A DNA stretch of 25,881 nucleotides from CAYRYU01 sp964428355. Lineage in GTDB: Bacteria > Muiribacteriota > Ozemobacteria > Ozemobacterales > Ozemobacteraceae. Shown here piece by piece: positions 1-6,959 of this stretch; positions within the stretch are counted from its first letter, which is position 1; every line of letters begins with the position of its first letter. The stretch lies in NCBI GenBank assembly GCA_964428355.1, contig CAYRYU010000104.1, positions 1 through 25,881 of the forward strand. The letters are read 5' to 3'. The position numbers were made by a program, and so were the translations under genes. Under the pieces are notes generated by a model. The model ran no database searches, was not told where the DNA came from, and saw nothing but the letters and a program-made list of their open reading frames with translations.

Positions 1-311
1 TCCTGGCTTAAAAAATAGCCGCGCCCGATTCGTAACTTCCCGTCCACATCTGCTAATATAGATGCAATAGGATGCTCAACAAAGCCAGCTTGCCCAAGCG
101 GACCTTGCCAGTGCCCATCCAGGAGAAAAGCAGATGATTTCCTTTTCCGTTTCGCGGGTTTCCACCCATTGCATGTTTTTTCCCTTCTGGGACATCAGGA
201 ACGACCGGTTTCTCCAATCGGATGAAGAGAGGTGGAAGGTCTGAAGTGCCTTTTCAGGTGACGGGTAGAAAACCTGGGAGCATCGAAATCCATCTTTCAA
301 CCCTGGAAAGG
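1..311. other. left-edge region without a convincing intact gene
   Basis: No complete gene is supported here. On the minus strand a 32-codon frame (174 down to 76) starts at an ATG 7 nt after AGAAGGG. A second minus-strand frame is open from 194 to the window edge but has no start codon; it reads protein-like near the edge (for example AGFVEHPIASILADVDG). The two overlapping frames could be one frameshifted or decayed gene. The stretch is more AT-rich than the neighbouring genes. A plus-strand frame is open from 222 into the pilin gene but has no ribosome site. Confidence 0.35.
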
Positions 312-1532
312 ATGTCAGTTTCGTTTTCCTTCCTAAGATCGGAGAAGAGCATTTTGGATCAGGAAACAGCGAGACCACACTCCGGATCGGTTCGGGGACA
401 AGCGATCCTTTCGGCTGTCCTCGCGGTGGTCGTTCTGCTGATTATTCTTTATTCGGTTTTCTCCGATCGGCTTCTTTCGGAAATGCGGTTCGTAAAAATG
501 TCGATCGAGGATGAAACCGCTTTGTTCCTGGCCGAGGGCTGTATCGAAGAAGGTTTGCTCACAGTCCGGACCGGGGCGAACGATTCCGCATCACCCATTT
601 TCCAGGCTTTCCGGAACCGACAACCCTGTCAAATCCCACTTCGGCCCGATCGGACGCTCGAGGCCGCGCAGGTGCAGTTCCCTGGCCAGAAGATCAGTCT
701 CAGGGTCACGGGAGAGATTGGCGACATCAAGCCGTTCCAGGATGATCTCGTCCCCGATTCGACCGACCGGTCGGGTCACCTGATCCTCAGGGCGGAAGCC
801 GAGTTCGGGAGGGGGAAAAGCTCCGTCCGTGAGGTCAGGCAGTTCCGGATCCAGGACGTGGCGACCCCCAATCCACTGAAGAAGTTCGGGCTTGTCTGGA
901 GAGAATACGGCTTGGAGAATGCCTTTGGAAAGATCTCCCCCGAGAAGCTGCCCGATGGAATTCTGCGTGTGATCAGGGACGTGTGGAGAGCCCCCGTCCT
1001 TTTCAATGATGTTGTCAGGAACGTTACCGGGTACCCGTTCGTTCGGCAGAGGATCTCATACTTCTCGCCCGACTGGGGCGCATTGCGGGAATACTTCCAG
1101 GACCAGGGAAGCTACTGGATCTACGGGGATTTCCTCTGCAACGATTCCCGTGACCTGGATATCGCGGACGTTCCGCTGAACGGCGCTGGAAGGATACTTT
1201 CCCAATCCGGGCGGGTGGTCCTGCGTCATCTCCTCTTCCATCCGTCGAGTTGCATCGGGTTCGGGGTTCTCGCGGGTGGGGAGGTTTGTCTCGAGGGCTT
1301 CCCCAAGGAGGCTCCCGCAAGGGTTTCGGTATTCCTTCCTTCGGGAAGGATCACCGTCAGGGATGAAAGCTACGTCGAGGGCTTCTTCCTTCTCGACGAT
1401 GTCGATATCGCAGAGACAGATTTCGAGAACCCCGAAGCGAGGAAGCGGCTCAAATGGGATGAACGCCTGACCTCGGCGAACGATCTAGTTGTGATCAGCG
1501 GACAGACCGAAACGTGGAGATCGACACCATGA
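312..1532 (+). CDS. PilX-like minor pilin / pilus assembly protein
   Basis: Likely a 406-residue minor pilin or pilus assembly protein of the inner membrane and periplasm. A short N-terminal tail ends in RGQ and is followed by one hydrophobic segment (about residues 30-50, ILSAVLAVVVLLIILYSVF). Next comes the pattern ALFLAEGCIEEGL, which resembles the AF-x-AE-AALR region of PilX proteins. The rest is a long extracytoplasmic region; its last third (SGRVVLRHLLF, GGEVCLEG, SGRITVRDESYVEGFF) reads as short beta strands like those in surface pilus proteins. It lacks a clear Gly/Phe-x4-Glu prepilin site. The ATG at 312 has GGAAAGG abutting it; an ATG at 222 in the same frame has no ribosome site, so the start is uncertain. 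It overlaps the next prepilin gene by 4 bp. The family call is moderate and an exact name is not justified. Confidence 0.6.
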   Translation: MSVSFSFLRSEKSILDQETARPHSGSVRGQAILSAVLAVVVLLIILYSVFSDRLLSEMRFVKMSIEDETALFLAEGCIEEGLLTVRTGANDSASPIFQAFRNRQPCQIPLRPDRTLEAAQVQFPGQKISLRVTGEIGDIKPFQDDLVPDSTDRSGHLILRAEAEFGRGKSSVREVRQFRIQDVATPNPLKKFGLVWREYGLENAFGKISPEKLPDGILRVIRDVWRAPVLFNDVVRNVTGYPFVRQRISYFSPDWGALREYFQDQGSYWIYGDFLCNDSRDLDIADVPLNGAGRILSQSGRVVLRHLLFHPSSCIGFGVLAGGEVCLEGFPKEAPARVSVFLPSGRITVRDESYVEGFFLLDDVDIAETDFENPEARKRLKWDERLTSANDLVVISGQTETWRSTP

Positions 1533-1945
1533 TTCGGAATCGCCCGAACCGGTTCAGAGAGGGGATCTCCATGGTCGAGATCCTTCTCGTAATTCTGATA
1601 CTCGGTTTGGTGGCGGTTCCCCTGCACCGATACCTCACCTCTTCCGGGGAAACCGTTACGGATGTGTGCCTTCACCAGATTGCGGCATCCATCTCCTCGA
1701 ACCAGATGGAGGTGTTTCGCAACAAACCCTACTCGGAGCTGGCACGCCTTTCCGAGATGGACCTTCCCATTCCCCCGGATTTCGAAAAGAAGCTTACCTC
1801 CAGGGTGCGGGTGGAAGAGATCATTCCGGGGGCCTTGTTGAAGATCATGGTGAATACCCGGCCCAGGGAGGATACCAGAGGCGGAGTGACGCTTCTTACG
1901 CTGGTTTCCAACCAACGACCGGTGACGGGGTTCCCCCGAAGATGA
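1529..1945 (+). CDS. prepilin-type protein, PilV-like minor pilin
   Basis: A 138-residue protein with a class III prepilin leader. The tail MIRNRPNRFREG is followed by cleavage after Gly12, then ISMVEILLVILILGLVAV. Glu at mature position 5 and the hydrophobic helix are the usual assembly determinants for type IV pilins and type II secretion pseudopilins. After the helix comes a short globular part with one Cys (DVCLHQIAASISSNQMEVFRN), typical of PilV/GspI-size minor pilins. ATG 1529 was chosen because it overlaps the previous stop as ATGA and has GGAG 8 nt upstream; a GTG at 1514 is an alternative. It overlaps the next gene in the same way, so the three genes are almost certainly co-translated. 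A prepilin peptidase encoded elsewhere would process it. Confidence 0.8.
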   Translation: MIRNRPNRFREGISMVEILLVILILGLVAVPLHRYLTSSGETVTDVCLHQIAASISSNQMEVFRNKPYSELARLSEMDLPIPPDFEKKLTSRVRVEEIIPGALLKIMVNTRPREDTRGGVTLLTLVSNQRPVTGFPRR

Positions 1946-2547
1946 CTAAATCAGGGTTTTCAGTGATTGAGATTCTTGTAGTACTCGCGATCATCTCGAC
2001 AGTCATTCCGGTTCTTCTGCTTCTTTTCACCTCGGGCTTCGGTTTTTTCAACTTCGGTACAAGCAAGGTGAATTTCTTCCAGGAGTTCCGACAAGCAATG
2101 GGTTTCCTGCGTCGGGACGTCAGGGAAGCCGGATGGGAAATCGAGATCTCCCAAGACCAGAAAGTCCTCCGGATCGGGAAATTTTCGACCGGGGAAAACG
2201 GGGTCCCAAGGTATGATTCCGGCGGCTTCATGGCCTGTGAAAGCCCGGTGGTTTTCGCATTTTCCGGGGATGGTGCGAGCGGGAGGGGAATTCTGTCGAG
2301 GAACGGAAAACGGATCCTGTCACACCTGAATGACATTTCCTTTTCCCTGACCAGCCAGCTGATCAGCGACCAGCCGGTTCCATGCATCAGGGTCAGGATC
2401 GTTTTCGAGGCTTCCCGCGACAACCAGAACGAGTTCATCGGCCTGATCGTTCCCCGTCATCTGGCCTCCTGGGCCCGACATCGGTACTGGGTTTCCACAT
2501 CAAACGGACAGCGGTTGAAATACAAGTTTCTTGAGCAGGGAAAATGA
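1942..2547 (+). CDS. prepilin-type protein, PilW/GspJ-like minor pilin
   Basis: A 201-residue minor pilin. The leader MTKSG is followed by FSVIEILVVLAIISTVIPVL: cleavage after Gly5, Phe at +1 and Glu at +5. The region after the helix (FRQAMGFLRRDVREAGWEI) matches the pattern of PilW and GspJ proteins, where a long first helix leads into a beta-rich domain. That fits the later segments PVVFAFSGDG, ISFSLTSQL and CIRVRIVFEA. The ATG at 1942 overlaps the preceding stop by 4 bp (ATGA). The same frame stays open upstream to 1666, but only 1942 yields a prepilin signal. It is the last gene of the three-gene pilin cluster and faces a convergent lipoprotein gene. Confidence in the prepilin class is high; the PilW assignment rests on size and layout. 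Confidence 0.8.
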   Translation: MTKSGFSVIEILVVLAIISTVIPVLLLLFTSGFGFFNFGTSKVNFFQEFRQAMGFLRRDVREAGWEIEISQDQKVLRIGKFSTGENGVPRYDSGGFMACESPVVFAFSGDGASGRGILSRNGKRILSHLNDISFSLTSQLISDQPVPCIRVRIVFEASRDNQNEFIGLIVPRHLASWARHRYWVSTSNGQRLKYKFLEQGK

Positions 2548-2570
2548 CAAGTAAGACGAGTCTCCCTGCT
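2534..2570 (+). terminator. weak hairpin at end of pilin cluster
   Basis: AGCAGGGA (2534-2541) is the reverse complement of TCCCTGCT (2563-2570), with a 21-nt loop, followed by TTCTG. It overlaps the stop of the PilW-like gene. The long loop and short T tract make it a weak candidate. Confidence 0.25.
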
Positions 2571-2583
2571 TTCTGAGCAGATC

Positions 2584-3006
2584 TCAAAACTCCTTCTTCG
2601 TATCCTGGGATACGCTTCTCGATTTCTGCGCCCGCTCCAACTCATCCTTCTTCATCAGGATCTTCTGGCGGGTTTCCTGGGTGGCCTGAGCCGCGAGGAG
2701 GTCGCATTCGCCCGGAGTCTGGGCCTTTTCCGCTCCCAGGAGCAGAACCTGCTTCGTTACTTCATCGTTGGGGGGAAGAAAAAGGGCGATCTTCGCGCAC
2801 TGGGAGCCATTCGTGGCTTTTTTCGCCCCGATGAGGGCAATCTGTTTGAGAGTCTCTCCACTGGTTTCCCTGCACAGCACTTCACATTGGTCGGCGTCGG
2901 CCTGCTCCGCCCTCTGGATGTACATCTTGTTGGTCTCCTCCGAGTTTCCGCAACCGACAAGGCTTGTCAGGAAAACGCAGGCCAGACAGAAGATAATCCG
3001 TTTCAT
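2584..3006 (-). CDS. small lipoprotein with three Cys-containing helical repeats
   Basis: A 140-residue predicted lipoprotein, not recognised as a known family. The signal peptide MKRIIFCLACVFLTSLVGC ends in the lipobox LVGC, then GNSEE. Gly-Asn at +2/+3 does not give the Asp retention signal, so outer-membrane sorting is possible. The mature part has three near-repeats of about 30 residues, each opening with Q/E-C and closing on GA-x-KA or a similar stretch: DQCEVLCRETSG..KQIALIGAKKA, SQCAKIALFLPP..KQVLLLGAEKA, and GECDLLAAQATQ..QKIL. They look like helical hairpins. ATG 3006 was chosen because GGGAGG lies upstream at proper spacing and the lipoprotein signal starts there. It is convergent with the pilin cluster. 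Function is unknown. Confidence 0.7.
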   Translation of the reverse strand: MKRIIFCLACVFLTSLVGCGNSEETNKMYIQRAEQADADQCEVLCRETSGETLKQIALIGAKKATNGSQCAKIALFLPPNDEVTKQVLLLGAEKAQTPGECDLLAAQATQETRQKILMKKDELERAQKSRSVSQDTKKEF

Positions 3007-3347
3007 GCTATTCCTCCCCTGAAAAATCGCCATGAAATCACTGGAAAACCCTCTGGACTCTCTTGCCCGGAAGATGAATCCTGCGCGGTTTCCCCTTCAT
3101 TTTCCTTCTTCTCCTTTACGACGAGTCGGTTACAAGTATATCACCAAGGGGAGGTAATCCACCTTCGGGGTCTGACGGTCATCAGACGGTGGGAAAACCG
3201 CACCCTGCCGGTCGTTGCGGAAGTCTGACGGTTCGGCTCGATTGCCTCCCATCGCGATTTTTGGGACCACGGCAGGATTTTCCGCGAGTGAAAATTCGTG
3301 CTAGAATGTCAACATACCCCCCACTCTCAAGGAGGTACCGACCCGAT
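3007..3347. other. divergent intergenic region
   Basis: 341 bp between the lipoprotein gene (-) and the nitroreductase gene (+), expected to hold both promoters. TAGAAT at 3302-3307 is a fair -10 candidate for the nitroreductase, but no good -35 lies upstream of it. AAGGAGG at 3329-3335 is its ribosome site. TATA-containing sequence near 3137-3142 may serve either direction. No open frame here has a credible start. Confidence 0.4.
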
Positions 3348-4004
3348 ATGGTTAGGAAACGCATGTTCGGTCTTTTCTTGATGCTCGGACTTTTGTTTGG
3401 AAGCCAATGTCCGACTTCCGCAAGCGCCGCGAGCGATACGATTGTCCTGGAAAAGGCCCCCCTTACCTTCGGAACCGATCTTGGCACAGCCCTTTGGGCG
3501 AGAAAGAGCACACGGGACTTCGCCGAACGGGAGATCCCTCTTCAACTGCTTTCCCAGATTCTCTGGGCCGGCGATGGGGTCAACCGGGAAAACGGGAAGC
3601 GAACCGCCCCTGCCGCCCGTGCGTTCCAGTTCGTCCACATTTACGTCCTGTCGCGGTCTGGGAACTATCTGTTCGTACCCTCGTTGCAACAGCTGAAAAA
3701 GGTCAACGATGCCGAGCTTGTCTCGAAAGCGGGAATCCAACCCTATGTCGCCTCCGCCTCCCATGTTCTGGCGTTCGTGGCTAATCTGCCCGAGTTCACC
3801 TCCGAGGCTCCCAGGGAGCAGAAACTGACCCTGGCGAACCTGCAGGCCGGATGCATGGCCCAGAACGTCTATCTGGCCCTTGCCAGCTCCGGACTGGGCG
3901 GATGCCTCGTTTTTTCGACCAACGAGCAGGCGGTTGAGGAGGGGCTTGCCCTCACTGCCGATCAGGCCCTCCTGTTCATCATGCCGGTGGGGTATCCGAA
4001 ATGA
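3348..4004 (+). CDS. exported SagB-type nitroreductase family protein
   Basis: A 218-residue nitroreductase-fold flavoprotein. Residues 1-28 form a Sec-type signal peptide (MVRKRMFGLFLMLGLLFGS...TSASA), so the enzyme should act in the envelope. That is notable, because nitroreductases are mostly cytoplasmic. Family signs are WARKSTRDF (the Arg-x-Ser-x-Arg FMN phosphate region), LSQILWAGDGVNRENGKRTAPAA (typical of SagB/ThcOx-like proteins), NLQAGCMAQNVYLALASSGLGG, and a C-terminal LLFIMPVGYPK. The length fits a single domain. ATG 3348 was chosen because AAGGAGG lies 12 nt upstream and the signal peptide begins there. Its stop overlaps the start of the ankyrin gene, so the two are translationally coupled. 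The substrate cannot be read from the sequence; a redox role on a peptide, quinone or other small molecule is possible. Confidence 0.75.
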   Translation: MVRKRMFGLFLMLGLLFGSQCPTSASAASDTIVLEKAPLTFGTDLGTALWARKSTRDFAEREIPLQLLSQILWAGDGVNRENGKRTAPAARAFQFVHIYVLSRSGNYLFVPSLQQLKKVNDAELVSKAGIQPYVASASHVLAFVANLPEFTSEAPREQKLTLANLQAGCMAQNVYLALASSGLGGCLVFSTNEQAVEEGLALTADQALLFIMPVGYPK

Positions 4005-4780
4005 CCTTTCTCGATCCCAGGAGCGGGAGGGGCGATTTCAGCCTGTTGGGCATCCTCATGCTTCTGGGCGGGCTCTTTTCCGGGTTCATTGCGAACGAGA
4101 ACCAGGATCGCCCCATCGATCTTTCGCACCGGATCGCAGAGTACGGACAGACTGCGGCTCCTCCCGCCGGACGCCCGACCGGTTCCTCTTCCCCCTTCCA
4201 CCAGGCCGCGGCCGATGGCGATGTGAATCGGCTCAAGGAGTTTCTGGGCCAGGGGAAAAACGTGAATGCCCGGGATCAATGGAACAACACCCCGCTGATG
4301 TATGCCGCGGCAAACGGTCATCTGGAGGCGGTCCGGGTGTTGGTGTCGGCGAACGCCCAGATCAACTCGGTCAACAATTCCAGGAAGAGCGCGCTCATTC
4401 TCTCCCTCGAGGGTCCTCACCACAAGGTCGCCGACTTCCTGGTGGATTCCGGTGCAGATTACCGCACCGATCATCCTGAGGGAACCCCAATGCTGCACGT
4501 TGCCGCAATCACCGGAAACTTCAAGATAGCGGAGAAACTGCTCCAGGAGGGGGTCCCGGTCGATATCCCCGCATTCAACAACTGGACAGCCCTCCAGCGG
4601 GCGTCATACTTCGGCCAACTCGAGATGGTGAAGTTGCTGATCCGTCACGGGGCCGATCCCAGGTTACGAAACAACTACACCTATTCCGATTCCTTCGAAT
4701 TGGCCGGCAGGCGGGGATTCAGTGAAGTCGTAAAAGCTCTCCAAAACGCTCCGGCGGAACGGTTTGGCAAGGGCAGGTGA
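4001..4780 (+). CDS. membrane-anchored ankyrin-repeat protein
   Basis: A 259-residue protein. A hydrophobic segment at about residues 14-33 (FSLLGILMLLGGLFSGFIA) is an anchor or uncleaved signal. From about residue 66 there are five to six ankyrin repeats, shown by SPFHQAAADGDVNRLKEFLG, TPLMYAAANGHLEAVRVLV, SALILSLEGPHHKVADFLV, PMLHVAAITGNFKIAEKLL, TALQRASYFGQLEMVKLLI and SFELAGRRGFSEVVKALQ. The repeats probably bind a protein partner in the periplasm. The start codon ATG at 4001 overlaps the nitroreductase stop (ATGA), a strong sign of paired function; exported flavoenzyme plus ankyrin partner is the working inference. The fold is certain and the biological role unknown. The next gene lies on the other strand, so the operon ends here. 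Confidence 0.8.
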   Translation: MTFLDPRSGRGDFSLLGILMLLGGLFSGFIANENQDRPIDLSHRIAEYGQTAAPPAGRPTGSSSPFHQAAADGDVNRLKEFLGQGKNVNARDQWNNTPLMYAAANGHLEAVRVLVSANAQINSVNNSRKSALILSLEGPHHKVADFLVDSGADYRTDHPEGTPMLHVAAITGNFKIAEKLLQEGVPVDIPAFNNWTALQRASYFGQLEMVKLLIRHGADPRLRNNYTYSDSFELAGRRGFSEVVKALQNAPAERFGKGR

Positions 4781-4799
4781 GGCGGGGGAACCCTCGGTC

Positions 4800-5333
4800 T
4801 TATTCGACGAACTTCTCTGCCAGGGTCTTGAGGGTCCGGAGGGATTCCTCGATTTCCTGATAGCTCGTAGGAGCGCAGTTCGGAAGGTTCTTGGCCGCTT
4901 TCTCCCCGGATTTCTCGGGGGCCGTTGCGGGCCTTCGGGCCTGGATCATCTCCCTGGCGTATTTTTCCAGGATCCGGGGGAACTCCCGGGTGCAGGTCAG
5001 GAAGTTCTTGACGTCTTCGCGATGATTGGGATCCATGGCTATGGGGAGCTGAAGAAGCGCCGGAGGGATGGATTGGGCGATCAACGAGGCTTGAGTCTTC
5101 CATGCCTCGACTGGATCGACCGCCTTCCCCTCATTTTTTTCGTCAATGCCGATTGGAAGAAGACCCACTTCCTTCTCGACGGTTCTGAGGATCTTTTCCA
5201 GATTCCCGACAAGCTGAACCAACTCGGATGAATTTCCCGTCGGGGCGGTTTCCTGAGCGAAACCCAGGGAGACGCCGAAAAACGCTATTCCCAGAAGAAG
5301 TGAGGCCACCATCAGGCTTCTGGTCGATTTCAT
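4800..5333 (-). CDS. secreted protein of unknown function
   Basis: A 177-residue protein with a clear signal peptide (MKSTRSLMVASLLLGIAFFGVSLGFA, cleavage near residue 26) and a mainly helical mature part. Two cysteines (FLTCTREF and LPNCAPTS) could form a disulfide. Segments such as SELVQLVGNLEKILRTVEKE and EIEESLRTLKTLAEKFVE suggest helices, perhaps a small bundle. GGGAG lies upstream of ATG 5333 (spacing about 12 nt). It is convergent with the ankyrin gene and divergent from the CHASE2 gene. No family is recognised; it resembles the other short secreted proteins of this window only in general character. Confidence 0.6.
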   Translation of the reverse strand: MKSTRSLMVASLLLGIAFFGVSLGFAQETAPTGNSSELVQLVGNLEKILRTVEKEVGLLPIGIDEKNEGKAVDPVEAWKTQASLIAQSIPPALLQLPIAMDPNHREDVKNFLTCTREFPRILEKYAREMIQARRPATAPEKSGEKAAKNLPNCAPTSYQEIEESLRTLKTLAEKFVE

Positions 5334-5560
5334 GGAATTTCTCTTTCTCCCCTGAATGAAATCACTTTCTCATCTTTCACGCAAGCGGGATGCCAGGTGA
5401 CAACCCGAAGGTTATGGAAGATCCGTTTCCTGGGTCATTCGTTTCTAGGGATGAATGTGGTTTCCTGATTGGGCGGGTGTTTTTCCTCTCTTCTCATGAA
5501 GGATGTCGGAATTTCAGCAAAAGTGGAGTAAAATTCATCATTCCTTGAAAGGGGTTCTCG

Positions 5561-6937
5561 ATGTCCGATTCTCCCGATGAAACGGCGAAACCAGATGCCC
5601 CTGCTTTGAGGCGTTTCTTCGATTTCCGTCTTTTCGGGCGGGAAAAGAGGATACGGCTCCTCCTGAATCTCCTGGTCGGAATCCTTACCGTCTTCATCCT
5701 GGGAAAGATCACCCAGAGCCGATGGGGCGAAGGGAACCTGAATCTCGCCCTGGACTTCTTCATCCAGAGCGAAGCGGAGGGAGAAGCCGCGAAGGCCGCT
5801 CCGTCGGACAAGATCGCATACGTCGATATAGACTATGACACCTATCGGGGATGGGGTGAACCTCTGCTCACTCCGAAAAACCATCTGGCGGAGATCATCC
5901 GTGGCGCGGCTCGGGGAAAGGCGAAGGTGATCGTTCTCGACATCCTGCTCGAACATCCCGATCGGGAGCCCGGGCATGATGAGGCACTGAGACAGGCAGT
6001 TGTGGAAGCTGCTTCCGCTGGCTTGAAGCTCATTTTTCCGGTCAGGATAGGTGTCAAGGGCGACCGGAAACGGAACGTCCTTGACGACCTGATCGATGCC
6101 GATCCAGGCCACCTTTTCCGAGGCGTTCCCTACCTTTCCGCTACCCCGGATGACCGGATCGTACGCCACTGGCGGCTTTCGTCCCGGTTCTTCCCCATGA
6201 ATGCGACCCAGCCGGCTATCTTGTGGGGAACCCCTTTCCTCGGTGCCGTCCTTGCCTGCGGCCGGGAGGGGTCCCTTGGGGCCCTCGAGGATTTTTTGTC
6301 CCGGCGTGGACCGGCGACGGCTAACAACCACCTCTTCAACTTCGAACTCGGAACCGGGACGAACCTTCTCCTGTCGCGTAAGAGCACCGACTTTTTCCTT
6401 CAGCGGATCCGGTTCTCCATGATCCCGCGCGGCGTGATACCCCGTTTCCCCGAGGGAAACGTCCAGGGGCTTTCGGTGAAAGAGGTCGAGGAACTTTGCA
6501 CCGATCCCGATATCGCCGCTTCGTTCTTCCAGGACCGCCTGGTGGTCGTTGGGAACTCCAGTCCCGACTGCGGGGATATCCACCCCACCCCTTTGGGCGC
6601 AATGCCCGGGATGTTCGTGATGGGTAACAGCATCAACACCATCCTGAGCGGAATTCAACCTTCCCCCTCCTCCGATTTGGTCGACATTCTCGTGGAATTG
6701 GCCGCGGTCGTACTCGGGGCATTCCTTTTCGTCCATATGCCTTCGGTCCTGGCCCAACTCCTGGCTTCGGTCGTCCTGCTCATCGTTTTCGGAGGATTCA
6801 GCTTCTGGTACTTCCTGAACCACGGAGTTTTCTTCAACTTCGTTTTTGGTATCATGGGGATGGAGGTGCTTGCCCTGCTCTCCGACCTCGAGGAGTTCGC
6901 CATCGGTCGTTTCATGAAAAAGACGTCCGAACGTTGA
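5561..6937 (+). CDS. CHASE2-domain membrane protein without output domain
   Basis: A 458-residue inner-membrane protein. One membrane segment lies at about residues 33-50 (LLLNLLVGILTVFILGKI). A large extracytoplasmic CHASE2-type sensor follows to about residue 365, with the hallmark strands KIAYVDIDYDTYRGWGEP and KVIVLDILLEH near its start and DRLVVVGNSSPDCGDIHPTP and GMFVMGNSINTIL near its end. Three further membrane segments lie between about 374 and 441, and a 17-residue cytoplasmic tail ends the protein. CHASE2 proteins usually continue into a guanylate cyclase, kinase, GGDEF or serine/threonine kinase domain; here the output domain is absent. The start follows AAAGGGG at proper spacing. 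The next gene begins 22 bp downstream and encodes a secreted protein, so the signal may pass to that partner or to a cytoplasmic protein docking on the tail. The ligand is unknown. Confidence 0.8.
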   Translation: MSDSPDETAKPDAPALRRFFDFRLFGREKRIRLLLNLLVGILTVFILGKITQSRWGEGNLNLALDFFIQSEAEGEAAKAAPSDKIAYVDIDYDTYRGWGEPLLTPKNHLAEIIRGAARGKAKVIVLDILLEHPDREPGHDEALRQAVVEAASAGLKLIFPVRIGVKGDRKRNVLDDLIDADPGHLFRGVPYLSATPDDRIVRHWRLSSRFFPMNATQPAILWGTPFLGAVLACGREGSLGALEDFLSRRGPATANNHLFNFELGTGTNLLLSRKSTDFFLQRIRFSMIPRGVIPRFPEGNVQGLSVKEVEELCTDPDIAASFFQDRLVVVGNSSPDCGDIHPTPLGAMPGMFVMGNSINTILSGIQPSPSSDLVDILVELAAVVLGAFLFVHMPSVLAQLLASVVLLIVFGGFSFWYFLNHGVFFNFVFGIMGMEVLALLSDLEEFAIGRFMKKTSER

Positions 6938-6959
6938 GTTCGGGAAAGAGGATTCGAAC

